The notes below the pieces were generated by a model, which did no database searches, was not told where the DNA came from, and saw only the letters and a program-made list of their open reading frames with translations. From Bacillota bacterium (GTDB taxonomy: Bacteria; Bacillota; Clostridia; Lachnospirales; Lachnospiraceae): a DNA stretch of 5,740 nucleotides. Shown piece by piece: positions 1 to 5,226 of this stretch. The stretch covers positions 1-5,740 of the forward strand of contig JAGFXQ010000231.1 in NCBI GenBank assembly GCA_017861355.1. Reading direction: 5' to 3'. The position numbers were made by a program, and so were the translations under genes. The first letter of the stretch is position 1, and each line of letters opens with the position of its first letter.

Positions 1-351
1 GAGCACAGTATCTTATACCTATTTGAGGTTAAGGATATAGAACAGAAAATCGATGAAGTAACCCTGGACCAACCTTTCGTACCGAACTTTGCAAAAAAGG
101 CAGCGGTACTTTTTGCCTGGAGTACCATACCCTATCGTTCTGAGTGGAAATTCGATATAGCAGCACATAAGAAAATCCTGATTGATATCGGTCATGTATG
201 CCAGAATCTTTATCTTGCCGGAGAATCATTCGATGCAGGAACTTGTGCTATCGGTATTTATGATCAAAAAATGATTGATACAATGCTGGAACTCGATGGA
301 GAAGAAGAGTTCGTAATTTACCTCGCGGCAGTCGGAAAGAAACGTATTTGA
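1..351 (+). CDS. SagB/ThcOx-type nitroreductase-fold oxidoreductase, C-terminal 116 residues (5' end outside window)
   Basis: The frame is open from base 1 to TGA at 349-351; the start lies upstream of the window, so the gene is partial. The visible part matches the C-terminal half of SagB-type dehydrogenases, FMN enzymes of the nitroreductase fold. Conserved blocks in fragment numbering are a hydrophobic strand AAVLFAW (34-40), SEWKFD (47-52), the helix block DIGHVCQNLYLAGE (62-75), GTCAIGIYD (80-88) and LDGEEEFVIYLAAVG (98-112). Family members oxidise azolines to azoles in thiazole/oxazole peptide pathways, but many are stand-alone enzymes with unknown substrates. Nothing visible here (no cyclodehydratase, no Cys/Ser/Thr-rich peptide) ties it to a peptide pathway. 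The position usually reading WKYG in my memory of the family reads WKFD. It is probably cytoplasmic. The family call is firm and the substrate is unknown. Confidence 0.85.
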   Translation, partial: EHSILYLFEVKDIEQKIDEVTLDQPFVPNFAKKAAVLFAWSTIPYRSEWKFDIAAHKKILIDIGHVCQNLYLAGESFDAGTCAIGIYDQKMIDTMLELDGEEEFVIYLAAVGKKRI

Positions 352-364
352 TGCATTTAATTTA

Positions 365-370
365 TATAAT
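365..370 (+). promoter_or_regulatory. Possible -10 element upstream of the 71-residue gene
   Basis: An exact TATAAT lies 30 bases before the ATG at 401, which would give a short leader carrying the GGAGG site. No convincing -35 hexamer sits 16-18 bases upstream (the sequence there is about ACGTAT), and there is no TG extension. In an AT-rich gap this may be chance. The alternative is transcription from the oxidoreductase gene 49 bases upstream. Confidence 0.3.
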
Positions 371-400
371 TGCAGATAATATTTTACGGAGGTGATATTT

Positions 401-616
401 ATGGACCCAATGCAAGGATCAATAATGAATCCTAGCATGTCGCCTATAAGCGGTTTTGCGTTTGCTCCTGGTATTTTTGTTTCGGATCATGAAGGTGAGG
501 ACTTTTTATCATCGCTAGATTCCGATACCCGGGACTATGTGATAAAGCACACGGATGAATTCCGAACGAGACAGGATATTGTAGACTGTATCAATAAGCT
601 ACATGGTAAAAGCTAA
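401..616 (+). CDS. Small hypothetical protein, 71 aa
   Basis: I do not recognise a named family. The start is ATG 401, preceded by an excellent GGAGG at 388-392 with eight bases between. A GTG at 392 in the same frame overlaps that site and is rejected. The protein has two parts. Residues 1-30 are rich in Met, Ser, Pro and Gly (MDPMQGSIMNPSMSPISGFA) and look unstructured. Residues 34-68 are charged and helix-prone (DFLSSLDSDTRDYVIKHTDE, then DIVDCINKLHG), resembling a small two-helix unit. There is no signal peptide, no membrane segment, no zinc motif and a single Cys (63). It lies 49 bases after the oxidoreductase and ends in its own terminator, so it may be co-transcribed with that gene or stand alone. 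Strong translation signals and a terminator set right at the stop support a real gene. Function unknown. Confidence 0.82.
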   Translation: MDPMQGSIMNPSMSPISGFAFAPGIFVSDHEGEDFLSSLDSDTRDYVIKHTDEFRTRQDIVDCINKLHGKS

Positions 617-638
617 AGCTTGCGCTTTAGCTTTTTTT
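608..638 (+). terminator. Intrinsic terminator after the 71-residue gene
   Basis: A perfect 12-bp stem pairs AAAAGCTAAAGC (608-619) with GCTTTAGCTTTT (624-635) around a four-base loop TTGC, followed by T residues to 638. The stop codon TAA (614-616) lies inside the left arm, so the last codons form part of the hairpin. This separates the upstream genes from the diguanylate cyclase unit. Confidence 0.92.
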
Positions 639-669
639 ATACATTGTTATAGAATCTTACACCATAATA

Positions 670-678
670 TGTTAAAAT
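670..678 (+). promoter_or_regulatory. Extended -10 promoter for the diguanylate cyclase gene
   Basis: TGTTAAAAT (670-678), preceded by A669, gives an extended -10 (TGn followed by TAAAAT, five of six matches to consensus). The -35 region about 17 bases upstream (TAGAAT, 650-655) is weak; a TTGTTA at 644-649 is too far away for normal spacing. Extended -10 promoters tolerate a poor -35. The position fits: after the terminator, about 45 bases before the proposed TTG start. Confidence 0.5.
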
Positions 679-707
679 CATAAGAGTGCGTCGATTAAGT
701 GAACAGA

Positions 708-714
708 AGAGGGG
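708..714 (+). promoter_or_regulatory. Ribosome-binding site that selects a TTG start
   Basis: AGAGGGG at 708-714 lies eight bases before TTG 723, the expected distance. Starting at the upstream in-frame GTG 699 would make this site part of the coding sequence (residues NRRGV), and no purine-rich site precedes GTG 699. The site therefore argues for TTG 723. Confidence 0.7.
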
Positions 715-722
715 TAAGTATT

Positions 723-2126
723 TTGGTTAAAGAGGAATTGATCGAATTACAAAAACAAGTTAGTACCCTACGGGCAGAAGGAAAGTATGAAGAGACGATA
801 AAACAAAGCCACTTATTACTTGAGTATGGTCAGGAAATTGAGGATTACAAATCAATTTTAACGGCATATCTTCATCTTGCGGTTTCTTACTATTGTATCA
901 GTGATATGGAAGAAGCATTTAATTATATTAGTATCTATGTCGACATCTGCAACGGACACGGGGATGAAATAGATCAATTGCAAGCCCATAATGTATTATT
1001 CCTACTTTATGAATACCACAAAGATAATATTCGCGCAAAAGAAACCTTAAGAAAATCGATCAAGCTGAGTAAGAAGCTTAAGAAATATAATATTCTTAGT
1101 AATGCTTTAAGTAATTACAGCCACATCTGCTATACAGAGAAGAGATACAAAAAAGCGTTGGAGTTAGCCATGATCGGTCTGGACATGGCGAAACTTCATC
1201 AACCGGATAGTCCGATATTAAAGCTCAGAGTCAAGCTAAACCTTGCAAAGGCTTATATTATGTTACAGGAATATAATAAGTCGAAAGAACTCATCGATGA
1301 GATGCTGTCAGACCAAATTCTTGAGACATTTCCCAGAGAGAAAACTCAGTGCTATGATCTGTTAAGCCACTGGTATAGCGAACAGAATCTATATCGAGAA
1401 GCATACCAATCATTGAATCAAGCAAAAGATATCATAGAACCATACGACGATGTGTATCTGCTCAAGGAAATTCACGAGGAACGTTGCCGGTTGTGTGAAT
1501 TAATGGAGGATGTGGTCCTGGGATACCACACACAGAAAGAATACATTGATCTGCTCAAGAAAATCAAGACAAAAGAGTTAGACATCACGGCAAAAAAAGT
1601 AGAGATTAAACTGAATGTATCCTCGATAGTAAAAAAGGCGAATACTGATTCTTTAACCGGGATCTATAACAGAAGATATCTGGAGGCTACGGCAAACCTT
1701 TGGCTGAAGCAGGCAGAGGAAAGTAATTCACAGGTAGTATGTATTCTTATCGATATCGATAATCTAAAACAGATTAACGATGTCCATGGGCATTTGTTTG
1801 GAGATGAAGCGATTAAGCTTATTTGCAAAGCATGCTCCAATGTTGTGGAAGAGAATGGCATCGTCGGCCGGTTTGGCGGAGATGAGTTCGTAATTATCTT
1901 AAATGACATAACCATAGAGACAGCGAAAATAAAAGCAGAGCAAATTCTGGAACAGATCAGAAGCATTATCATTCGGAAAGAAGAACAGCGAATCACTCTG
2001 TCAGTCAGCATGGGAATCGCGGATAATGTAAGCAGCAAAGCAAATCAATTCAGTGAATTATTCCATTATGCGGATTTGAAGATGTATCAGGTAAAGCAAA
2101 ACGGGAAGAACAATATTAGTATGTAA
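723..2126 (+). CDS. TPR-GGDEF diguanylate cyclase, cytoplasmic, 467 aa (TTG start)
   Basis: It makes cyclic di-GMP from two GTP. Residues 5-280 form six or seven TPR-like helix pairs, for example 48-76, 88-119, 128-159, 166-195 and 209-239, a scaffold that usually binds peptides or protein partners. A short helical linker follows (280-306). The GGDEF domain runs 308-467: TDSLTGIYNRRYLE (308-321), metal-binding D344 in DIDNLK, guanine-binding N352 and D361 (INDVHGHLFGDE), GGDEF at 385-389, SVSMGIAD (427-434) and the ending YADLKMYQVKQNGKNN. All the catalytic positions I can align to PleD (D327, K332, N335, D344) are present, so activity is expected. The allosteric I-site RxxD is absent; the equivalent residues are EENG (376-379). 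There is no signal peptide or membrane helix. In RpfR- or Rgg/PlcR-like systems TPR domains sense small signals or peptides, but the input here is unknown. An alternative start is GTG 699 (475 aa). It is first in a possible four-gene run. Confidence 0.93.
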   Translation: MVKEELIELQKQVSTLRAEGKYEETIKQSHLLLEYGQEIEDYKSILTAYLHLAVSYYCISDMEEAFNYISIYVDICNGHGDEIDQLQAHNVLFLLYEYHKDNIRAKETLRKSIKLSKKLKKYNILSNALSNYSHICYTEKRYKKALELAMIGLDMAKLHQPDSPILKLRVKLNLAKAYIMLQEYNKSKELIDEMLSDQILETFPREKTQCYDLLSHWYSEQNLYREAYQSLNQAKDIIEPYDDVYLLKEIHEERCRLCELMEDVVLGYHTQKEYIDLLKKIKTKELDITAKKVEIKLNVSSIVKKANTDSLTGIYNRRYLEATANLWLKQAEESNSQVVCILIDIDNLKQINDVHGHLFGDEAIKLICKACSNVVEENGIVGRFGGDEFVIILNDITIETAKIKAEQILEQIRSIIIRKEEQRITLSVSMGIADNVSSKANQFSELFHYADLKMYQVKQNGKNNISM

Positions 2127-2220
2127 GTATCAAAGATAGTATGAATGATATATAGTTGAGATAGAGTCACAATGCAGTATGCTACTCATAGGTCACATTA
2201 AATCTAACGGAGTGATAATC

Positions 2221-2724
2221 ATGTATGATAAAATAACTCAAAAAGATGTGCAAAGGATGTTGGATGAGATCGAACACCGTAAGCTAGTCATCCGTAAAGA
2301 AGCAATTAAGGATGTACAGGAAGCAAGAGCACATGGTGACTTAAGCGAGAACTTTGAGTATAAGGCAGCAAAACAATTTAAGAATCAGAATGAGAGTCGG
2401 ATCCGGTATCTGGAGAGAATGATTAAGACAGCGAAGATTATCTCGGAGGACTCGAACGACGATGAGGTGGGTCTGAATGATAAAGTCACCTTCTATCTGC
2501 CGGAAGATGACACCGAAGAAACCCTCAAGATTGTTACAACCGTCAGATCAAATGCAACAAAAGGAAGAATTAGTATTGATTCACCCCTTGGTAAAGCGAT
2601 GCTCCGTCATAAGGTGGATGATAAAGTTAGTGTAAAGGTAAATGAATCGTATTCCTATGATGTCATCATCCGAAAGATTGAAAAGCTAGAGGACGATATG
2701 ACCGATGAGCTATTAAAGCATTAA
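2221..2724 (+). CDS. GreA/GreB-family transcript cleavage (elongation) factor, 167 aa
   Basis: Gre factors enter the RNA polymerase secondary channel and stimulate cleavage of backtracked RNA. Start ATG 2221 has GGAG at 2209-2212 with eight bases between; the in-frame ATG 2179 has no ribosome site and is rejected. Residues 1-75 form the antiparallel coiled coil. The tip motif ARAHGDLSENFEYKAAK (35-51) keeps the acidic pair D40 and E43, which correspond to D41 and E44 of E. coli GreA. The second helix reads ESRIRYLERMIKTAKII (58-74). Residues 84-155 are the FKBP-like domain, with VGLNDKVTF and the family block SPLGKAMLRHKVDD (121-134). An acidic and basic tail (KLEDDMTDELLKH) makes it about nine residues longer than E. 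coli GreA. Housekeeping greA in Firmicutes usually sits elsewhere, often by lysS, so this is probably a second copy; I give no symbol because orthology cannot be decided from sequence alone. No terminator separates it from either neighbour. Confidence 0.92.
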   Translation: MYDKITQKDVQRMLDEIEHRKLVIRKEAIKDVQEARAHGDLSENFEYKAAKQFKNQNESRIRYLERMIKTAKIISEDSNDDEVGLNDKVTFYLPEDDTEETLKIVTTVRSNATKGRISIDSPLGKAMLRHKVDDKVSVKVNESYSYDVIIRKIEKLEDDMTDELLKH

Positions 2725-2778
2725 GAAAAACGAAGAGAACTATGATATATCGAGTCATAATTGACAATATTACTTAAT

Positions 2779-2784
2779 AAGGAG
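2779..2784 (+). promoter_or_regulatory. Ribosome-binding site selecting ATG 2791
   Basis: AAGGAG lies six bases before ATG 2791. An in-frame TTG at 2761 would add ten residues and would place this site inside the gene, with no ribosome site of its own. The TTG at 2761 is the first part of TTGACA, which has no -10 partner at the right distance. Confidence 0.75.
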
Positions 2785-2790
2785 CAACTT

Positions 2791-4047
2791 ATGAAAAACA
2801 AAATCTCACAGATGCGTCCGGAATTATGGATGTTTATTATCCTGATCTCCGCAGTGGCGCTGGGTAACGGCTTAAGTGATGGCGTCTACTCGAATTATTT
2901 TAAGGAAGTATATCATGTCACTGCCTTTCAGAGGGGCTTTATTGAATTCCCAAGAGAGCTGCCGGGGCTGTTATGCGCTTTTGTCATCGGATTAATTGGT
3001 TTTCTTGGCGACATCAGAATGGCATTTATCGCGCAGGTATTGGCTGCGGTGGGAGCAACCCTACTCGGCTTCTTTACCCCGGTCTTTGGCTTGATGTTGG
3101 TCTTCTTATTCATCAACTCTATGGGAATGCATCTGTTTATGCCCTTATCGGACTCCATAGGAATGTCTCTTGCCGAGCCGGATAAGATCGGAAAGCGTAT
3201 GGGACAGTTCTCCAGCGTGAAAGCATTATTTGGATTGTTTGCAGCATTGCTTGTATTCTTTGGTTTCCGCATGGGAGTTTTCTCCTTTGAAAGTAAGATA
3301 AAATGGGTATTCCTTATGGCAGCGGCAGCCTTTGTAATTGCTATTGTCATGGCAGCATTGATGATAGGTAAGGTTAAGCCGAAGAAGACAGCACCTCGCA
3401 GATTGAAGCTTGTTTTTCGTAAACAGTATCGCTATTATTATCTACTGACAATACTGAAGGGAGTGCAGAAGCAGATTGCCTTTGTATACGGAACCTGGGT
3501 AATCGTCGACCTGTTATTGAAAAAGGCAGATACGATAGCATTGTTAACCATCATTGTTACCTTTATCTCGATCTTCTTCTTGAGTCAACTCGGACGCTGG
3601 ATGGACCGGTTTGGGATCAAGAAAATGATGTATCTGGATGCATTAACCTTCATTATCATATACATAATCTACGGTTTCGTAGTATGGGGCATCGTAGGAG
3701 GCGTACTTCCCGACCATGGTTGGTCCGTGTGGTTTATCTACCTGCTCTATATCTCAGATCGCTTATCCATGCAGATCGGTATGGTGAACTCGATTTATCT
3801 GAAATCCATTGCAGTTGATCCGGAGGAGGTTACGTCAACCTTATCAACCGGAATCAGCTTAGATCATTTTGTATCGATTACGGCAGCACTTGCCGGGGGT
3901 GTTGTATGGGCTACCTGGGGAAGTCAATGGGTATTCTTCCTGGCAGCGGCATTCTCCCTAGGTAATCTCTATGTTGCGATTAAGGTACAGCCGGAGAAAG
4001 AACAGGAAGCATCCAGAATTCTTCGGAAAAAGCTGCAAAGCAAGTAG
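2791..4047 (+). CDS. Major facilitator superfamily (MFS) transporter, 418 aa
   Basis: An integral membrane carrier of the MFS, expected in the cytoplasmic membrane. Length and hydrophobicity fit 12 helices, roughly at 12-32, 55-73, 76-96, 98-120, 142-162, 172-193, 215-243, 248-266, 281-303, 310-330, 356-376 and 380-398. A basic central loop (194-212, KVKPKKTAPRRLK) splits the two six-helix halves, as usual. In the second half, after helix 8, LGRWMDRFGIKKMM (267-280) is a good copy of MFS motif A. In the first half the matching loop after helix 2 is reduced to GFLGDIRM (70-77). Acidic residues within or near helices (D30, E52, E56) could take part in proton coupling, which is inference. The substrate cannot be read from sequence; a drug, sugar or nucleoside carrier are all possible. 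It lies 66 bases after the Gre gene and 85 before the tocopherol cyclase-like gene with no terminator between, so co-expression is plausible. Confidence 0.9.
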   Translation: MKNKISQMRPELWMFIILISAVALGNGLSDGVYSNYFKEVYHVTAFQRGFIEFPRELPGLLCAFVIGLIGFLGDIRMAFIAQVLAAVGATLLGFFTPVFGLMLVFLFINSMGMHLFMPLSDSIGMSLAEPDKIGKRMGQFSSVKALFGLFAALLVFFGFRMGVFSFESKIKWVFLMAAAAFVIAIVMAALMIGKVKPKKTAPRRLKLVFRKQYRYYYLLTILKGVQKQIAFVYGTWVIVDLLLKKADTIALLTIIVTFISIFFLSQLGRWMDRFGIKKMMYLDALTFIIIYIIYGFVVWGIVGGVLPDHGWSVWFIYLLYISDRLSMQIGMVNSIYLKSIAVDPEEVTSTLSTGISLDHFVSITAALAGGVVWATWGSQWVFFLAAAFSLGNLYVAIKVQPEKEQEASRILRKKLQSK

Positions 4048-4054
4048 ATTACGG

Positions 4055-4082
4055 TTCAAATGAGCTTGCGTCTTGGTATAAA
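4055..4082 (+). promoter_or_regulatory. Possible internal promoter before the tocopherol cyclase-like gene
   Basis: TTCAAA (4055-4060) and TATAAA (4077-4082) are 16 bases apart, matching consensus at four and five of six positions. TGG directly precedes TATAAA, making an extended -10. Transcription would start near 4089, about 44 bases before the ATG. This would give the downstream gene its own promoter even if the upstream genes read through. Confidence 0.42.
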
Positions 4083-4132
4083 CTTTCGGTTTTGGTGAAA
4101 GCTAAGTATCAACCAATCAAAGGAGGCAGCCT

Positions 4133-5005
4133 ATGATGAACCAAAATCCATCTCATAGTTATTTTCAAGGCTGGTATTTTAAGAATCAGAAAGAGGATGA
4201 TATCCTATCCTTTATTCCAGCCTATCATATGGATGAAGAGGGAAAGAAATCAGCATCTCTTCAAGTAAACACTCCCAAAGAAGCATATCAGATACACTTT
4301 CCATATCAGGACCTTCGCTTCTCAAGAAGAAGGCTGGCAGTCAGTATCGGAGAAAATGTATTTACCTCGCAAGGCATTCGCATCAATATTCATACCAAGG
4401 AACTTACAGCTACCGGAAAGCTAACCTATGGGGCATTTACTCCGATGAAAAAGGATATCATGGGTCCCTTCCGGCATATACCCTGGATGCCCTGTTATCA
4501 TAATGTCTACAGTATGGCACATAATATCAGCGGAGAGCTGACGGTCAATGGTAACCGGATCGATTTTAACCATGGAATGGGCTATACGGAAGGAGATCAG
4601 GGAACCGGATTTCCGACGGATTACCTTTGGACTCAGTGCAGCTGGCAGGAGGAGGATCATAATTCTTTGATGCTGTCAGTAGCGGACTTGCAGCTTGGTC
4701 CAATCAACTTTACCGGATGTATTGGTGTGATCTATTACAAATGGAGAGAATACCGCTTTGCCACTTATCTTGGAGTCCGTATCAAAAAGGTTAGCCCGAA
4801 TGAGATTTGGGTGCAGCAGGGAAATTACGAGCTGCAGGTGAAGATTCTCGAGAAGCTGGAGAATACATTACTGGCGCCGGTTAAGGGAAGTATGATTCGG
4901 AAGGTCTATGAAAGTGTAGATGCCAGAATGAAGTATCGCTTCTCGGTAGATGGGAAGGTAATGTTTGAATTTATCAGGAAGGGTTGTTTTGAAAGAGGGT
5001 TATAA
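4133..5005 (+). CDS. Tocopherol cyclase-family (lipocalin-like) protein, 290 aa
   Basis: The two signature blocks of the tocopherol cyclase family (plant VTE1, Pfam Tocopherol_cycl) are present. An N-terminal FQGWYFKNQ (11-19) matches the family's GWYF. A central block at 150-171 contains GYTEGDQG, FP and LWTQCSW, corresponding to YAEKNWG, FP and WFWVQC in VTE1. Between them MGPFRHIPWMPCYHNVYSMAH (110-130) and ISGELTVNGNRIDF are typical of bacterial members. The fold is expected to be a two-barrel lipocalin-like beta protein, related to carotenoid hydratase CrtC. There is no signal peptide or membrane helix. The organism is unlikely to make tocopherol, so the true substrate, perhaps a lipid, is unknown. 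In the second block EKNWG reads EGDQG, so the plant reaction should not be assumed. AGGAGG at 4121-4126 serves either of two tandem ATGs (4133, 4136), changing length by one residue. It is the last gene before the terminator at 5038. Confidence 0.88.
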   Translation: MMNQNPSHSYFQGWYFKNQKEDDILSFIPAYHMDEEGKKSASLQVNTPKEAYQIHFPYQDLRFSRRRLAVSIGENVFTSQGIRINIHTKELTATGKLTYGAFTPMKKDIMGPFRHIPWMPCYHNVYSMAHNISGELTVNGNRIDFNHGMGYTEGDQGTGFPTDYLWTQCSWQEEDHNSLMLSVADLQLGPINFTGCIGVIYYKWREYRFATYLGVRIKKVSPNEIWVQQGNYELQVKILEKLENTLLAPVKGSMIRKVYESVDARMKYRFSVDGKVMFEFIRKGCFERGL

Positions 5006-5037
5006 AGCAGTTGGACAATCGATAAAACAGAGAATTT

Positions 5038-5079
5038 AAGCCGTAACTCGATCAATCAGGATTGAGATTGCGGCTTTTT
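5038..5079 (+). terminator. Intrinsic terminator after the tocopherol cyclase-like gene
   Basis: A long hairpin pairs AAGCCGTAA (5038-5046) with TTGCGGCTT (5068-5076, one G-T pair) and, after a bulged A at 5067, CTCGATC (5047-5053) with GATTGAG (5060-5066, one G-T pair). The loop is AATCAG. The T-run at 5075-5079 follows. It ends the four-gene run 33 bases after the last stop. Confidence 0.88.
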
Positions 5080-5150
5080 ATACTTTATTGTATAAAAGTC
5101 TGTAAAACTCTTTGAATTCATGTCACCCGGGACAAGCGAATATCTTCTGG

Positions 5151-5179
5151 TTGACGGTGATTTGTATATTCGGTAAGAT
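5151..5179 (+). promoter_or_regulatory. Sigma-A promoter for the NTP transferase-like gene
   Basis: TTGACG (5151-5156) and TAAGAT (5174-5179) are separated by exactly 17 bases, matching consensus at five and four of six positions. Transcription would begin near 5186, giving a leader of about 40 bases that ends in AGGAGG. It lies between the terminator and the next gene, where a promoter is expected. No clear operator flanks it. Confidence 0.65.
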
Positions 5180-5226
5180 AAGAATAAATAGGAATTAATT
5201 CATGAACTGCCAGGAGGGTGGAGCTA

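Noticed and set aside
401..616. The small gene next to a SagB-type oxidoreductase as a thiazole/oxazole peptide precursor
   Set aside because: Only one Cys, no Cys/Ser/Thr-rich core at the C-terminus, no leader-core cleavage motif and no cyclodehydratase or transporter gene in view.
2156..2183. Promoter before the Gre gene (TTGAGA, 16 bases, TATGCT)
   Set aside because: Both hexamers match only partly and there is no extended -10 in register; too weak to annotate in an AT-rich gap.
2928..3350. Minus-strand open frame of 140 codons inside the MFS gene
   Set aside because: Antisense shadow of a convincing + strand gene, with Asn/Pro/Ile-rich low-sense content and no ribosome site. The minus-strand frames at 29-229, 226-438, 1664-2038, 4421-4660 and 5118-5300 are rejected on the same grounds.
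4083..4101. Small inverted repeat CTTTC...GAAAG in the leader of the tocopherol cyclase-like gene
   Set aside because: A five-base stem with a nine-base loop is too weak for a regulatory RNA structure and has no T-run.
5068..5096. Second promoter before the NTP transferase-like gene (TTGCGG, 17 bases, TATAAA)
   Set aside because: The -35 matches at three of six positions and lies within the terminator stem; the promoter at 5151-5179 is better placed.
5121..5134. TGTC...GACA with a central CCCGGG upstream of the promoter as an operator
   Set aside because: The two palindromic elements do not share a centre and the arms are only four bases long.
5192..5201. Palindrome GAATTAATTC in the leader, repeated as GGAATTAATTCC at 5658-5669 in the coding region
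   Set aside because: Short AT-rich palindromes recur by chance, the second copy is inside a gene, and there is no third copy or regular spacing to suggest an operator.
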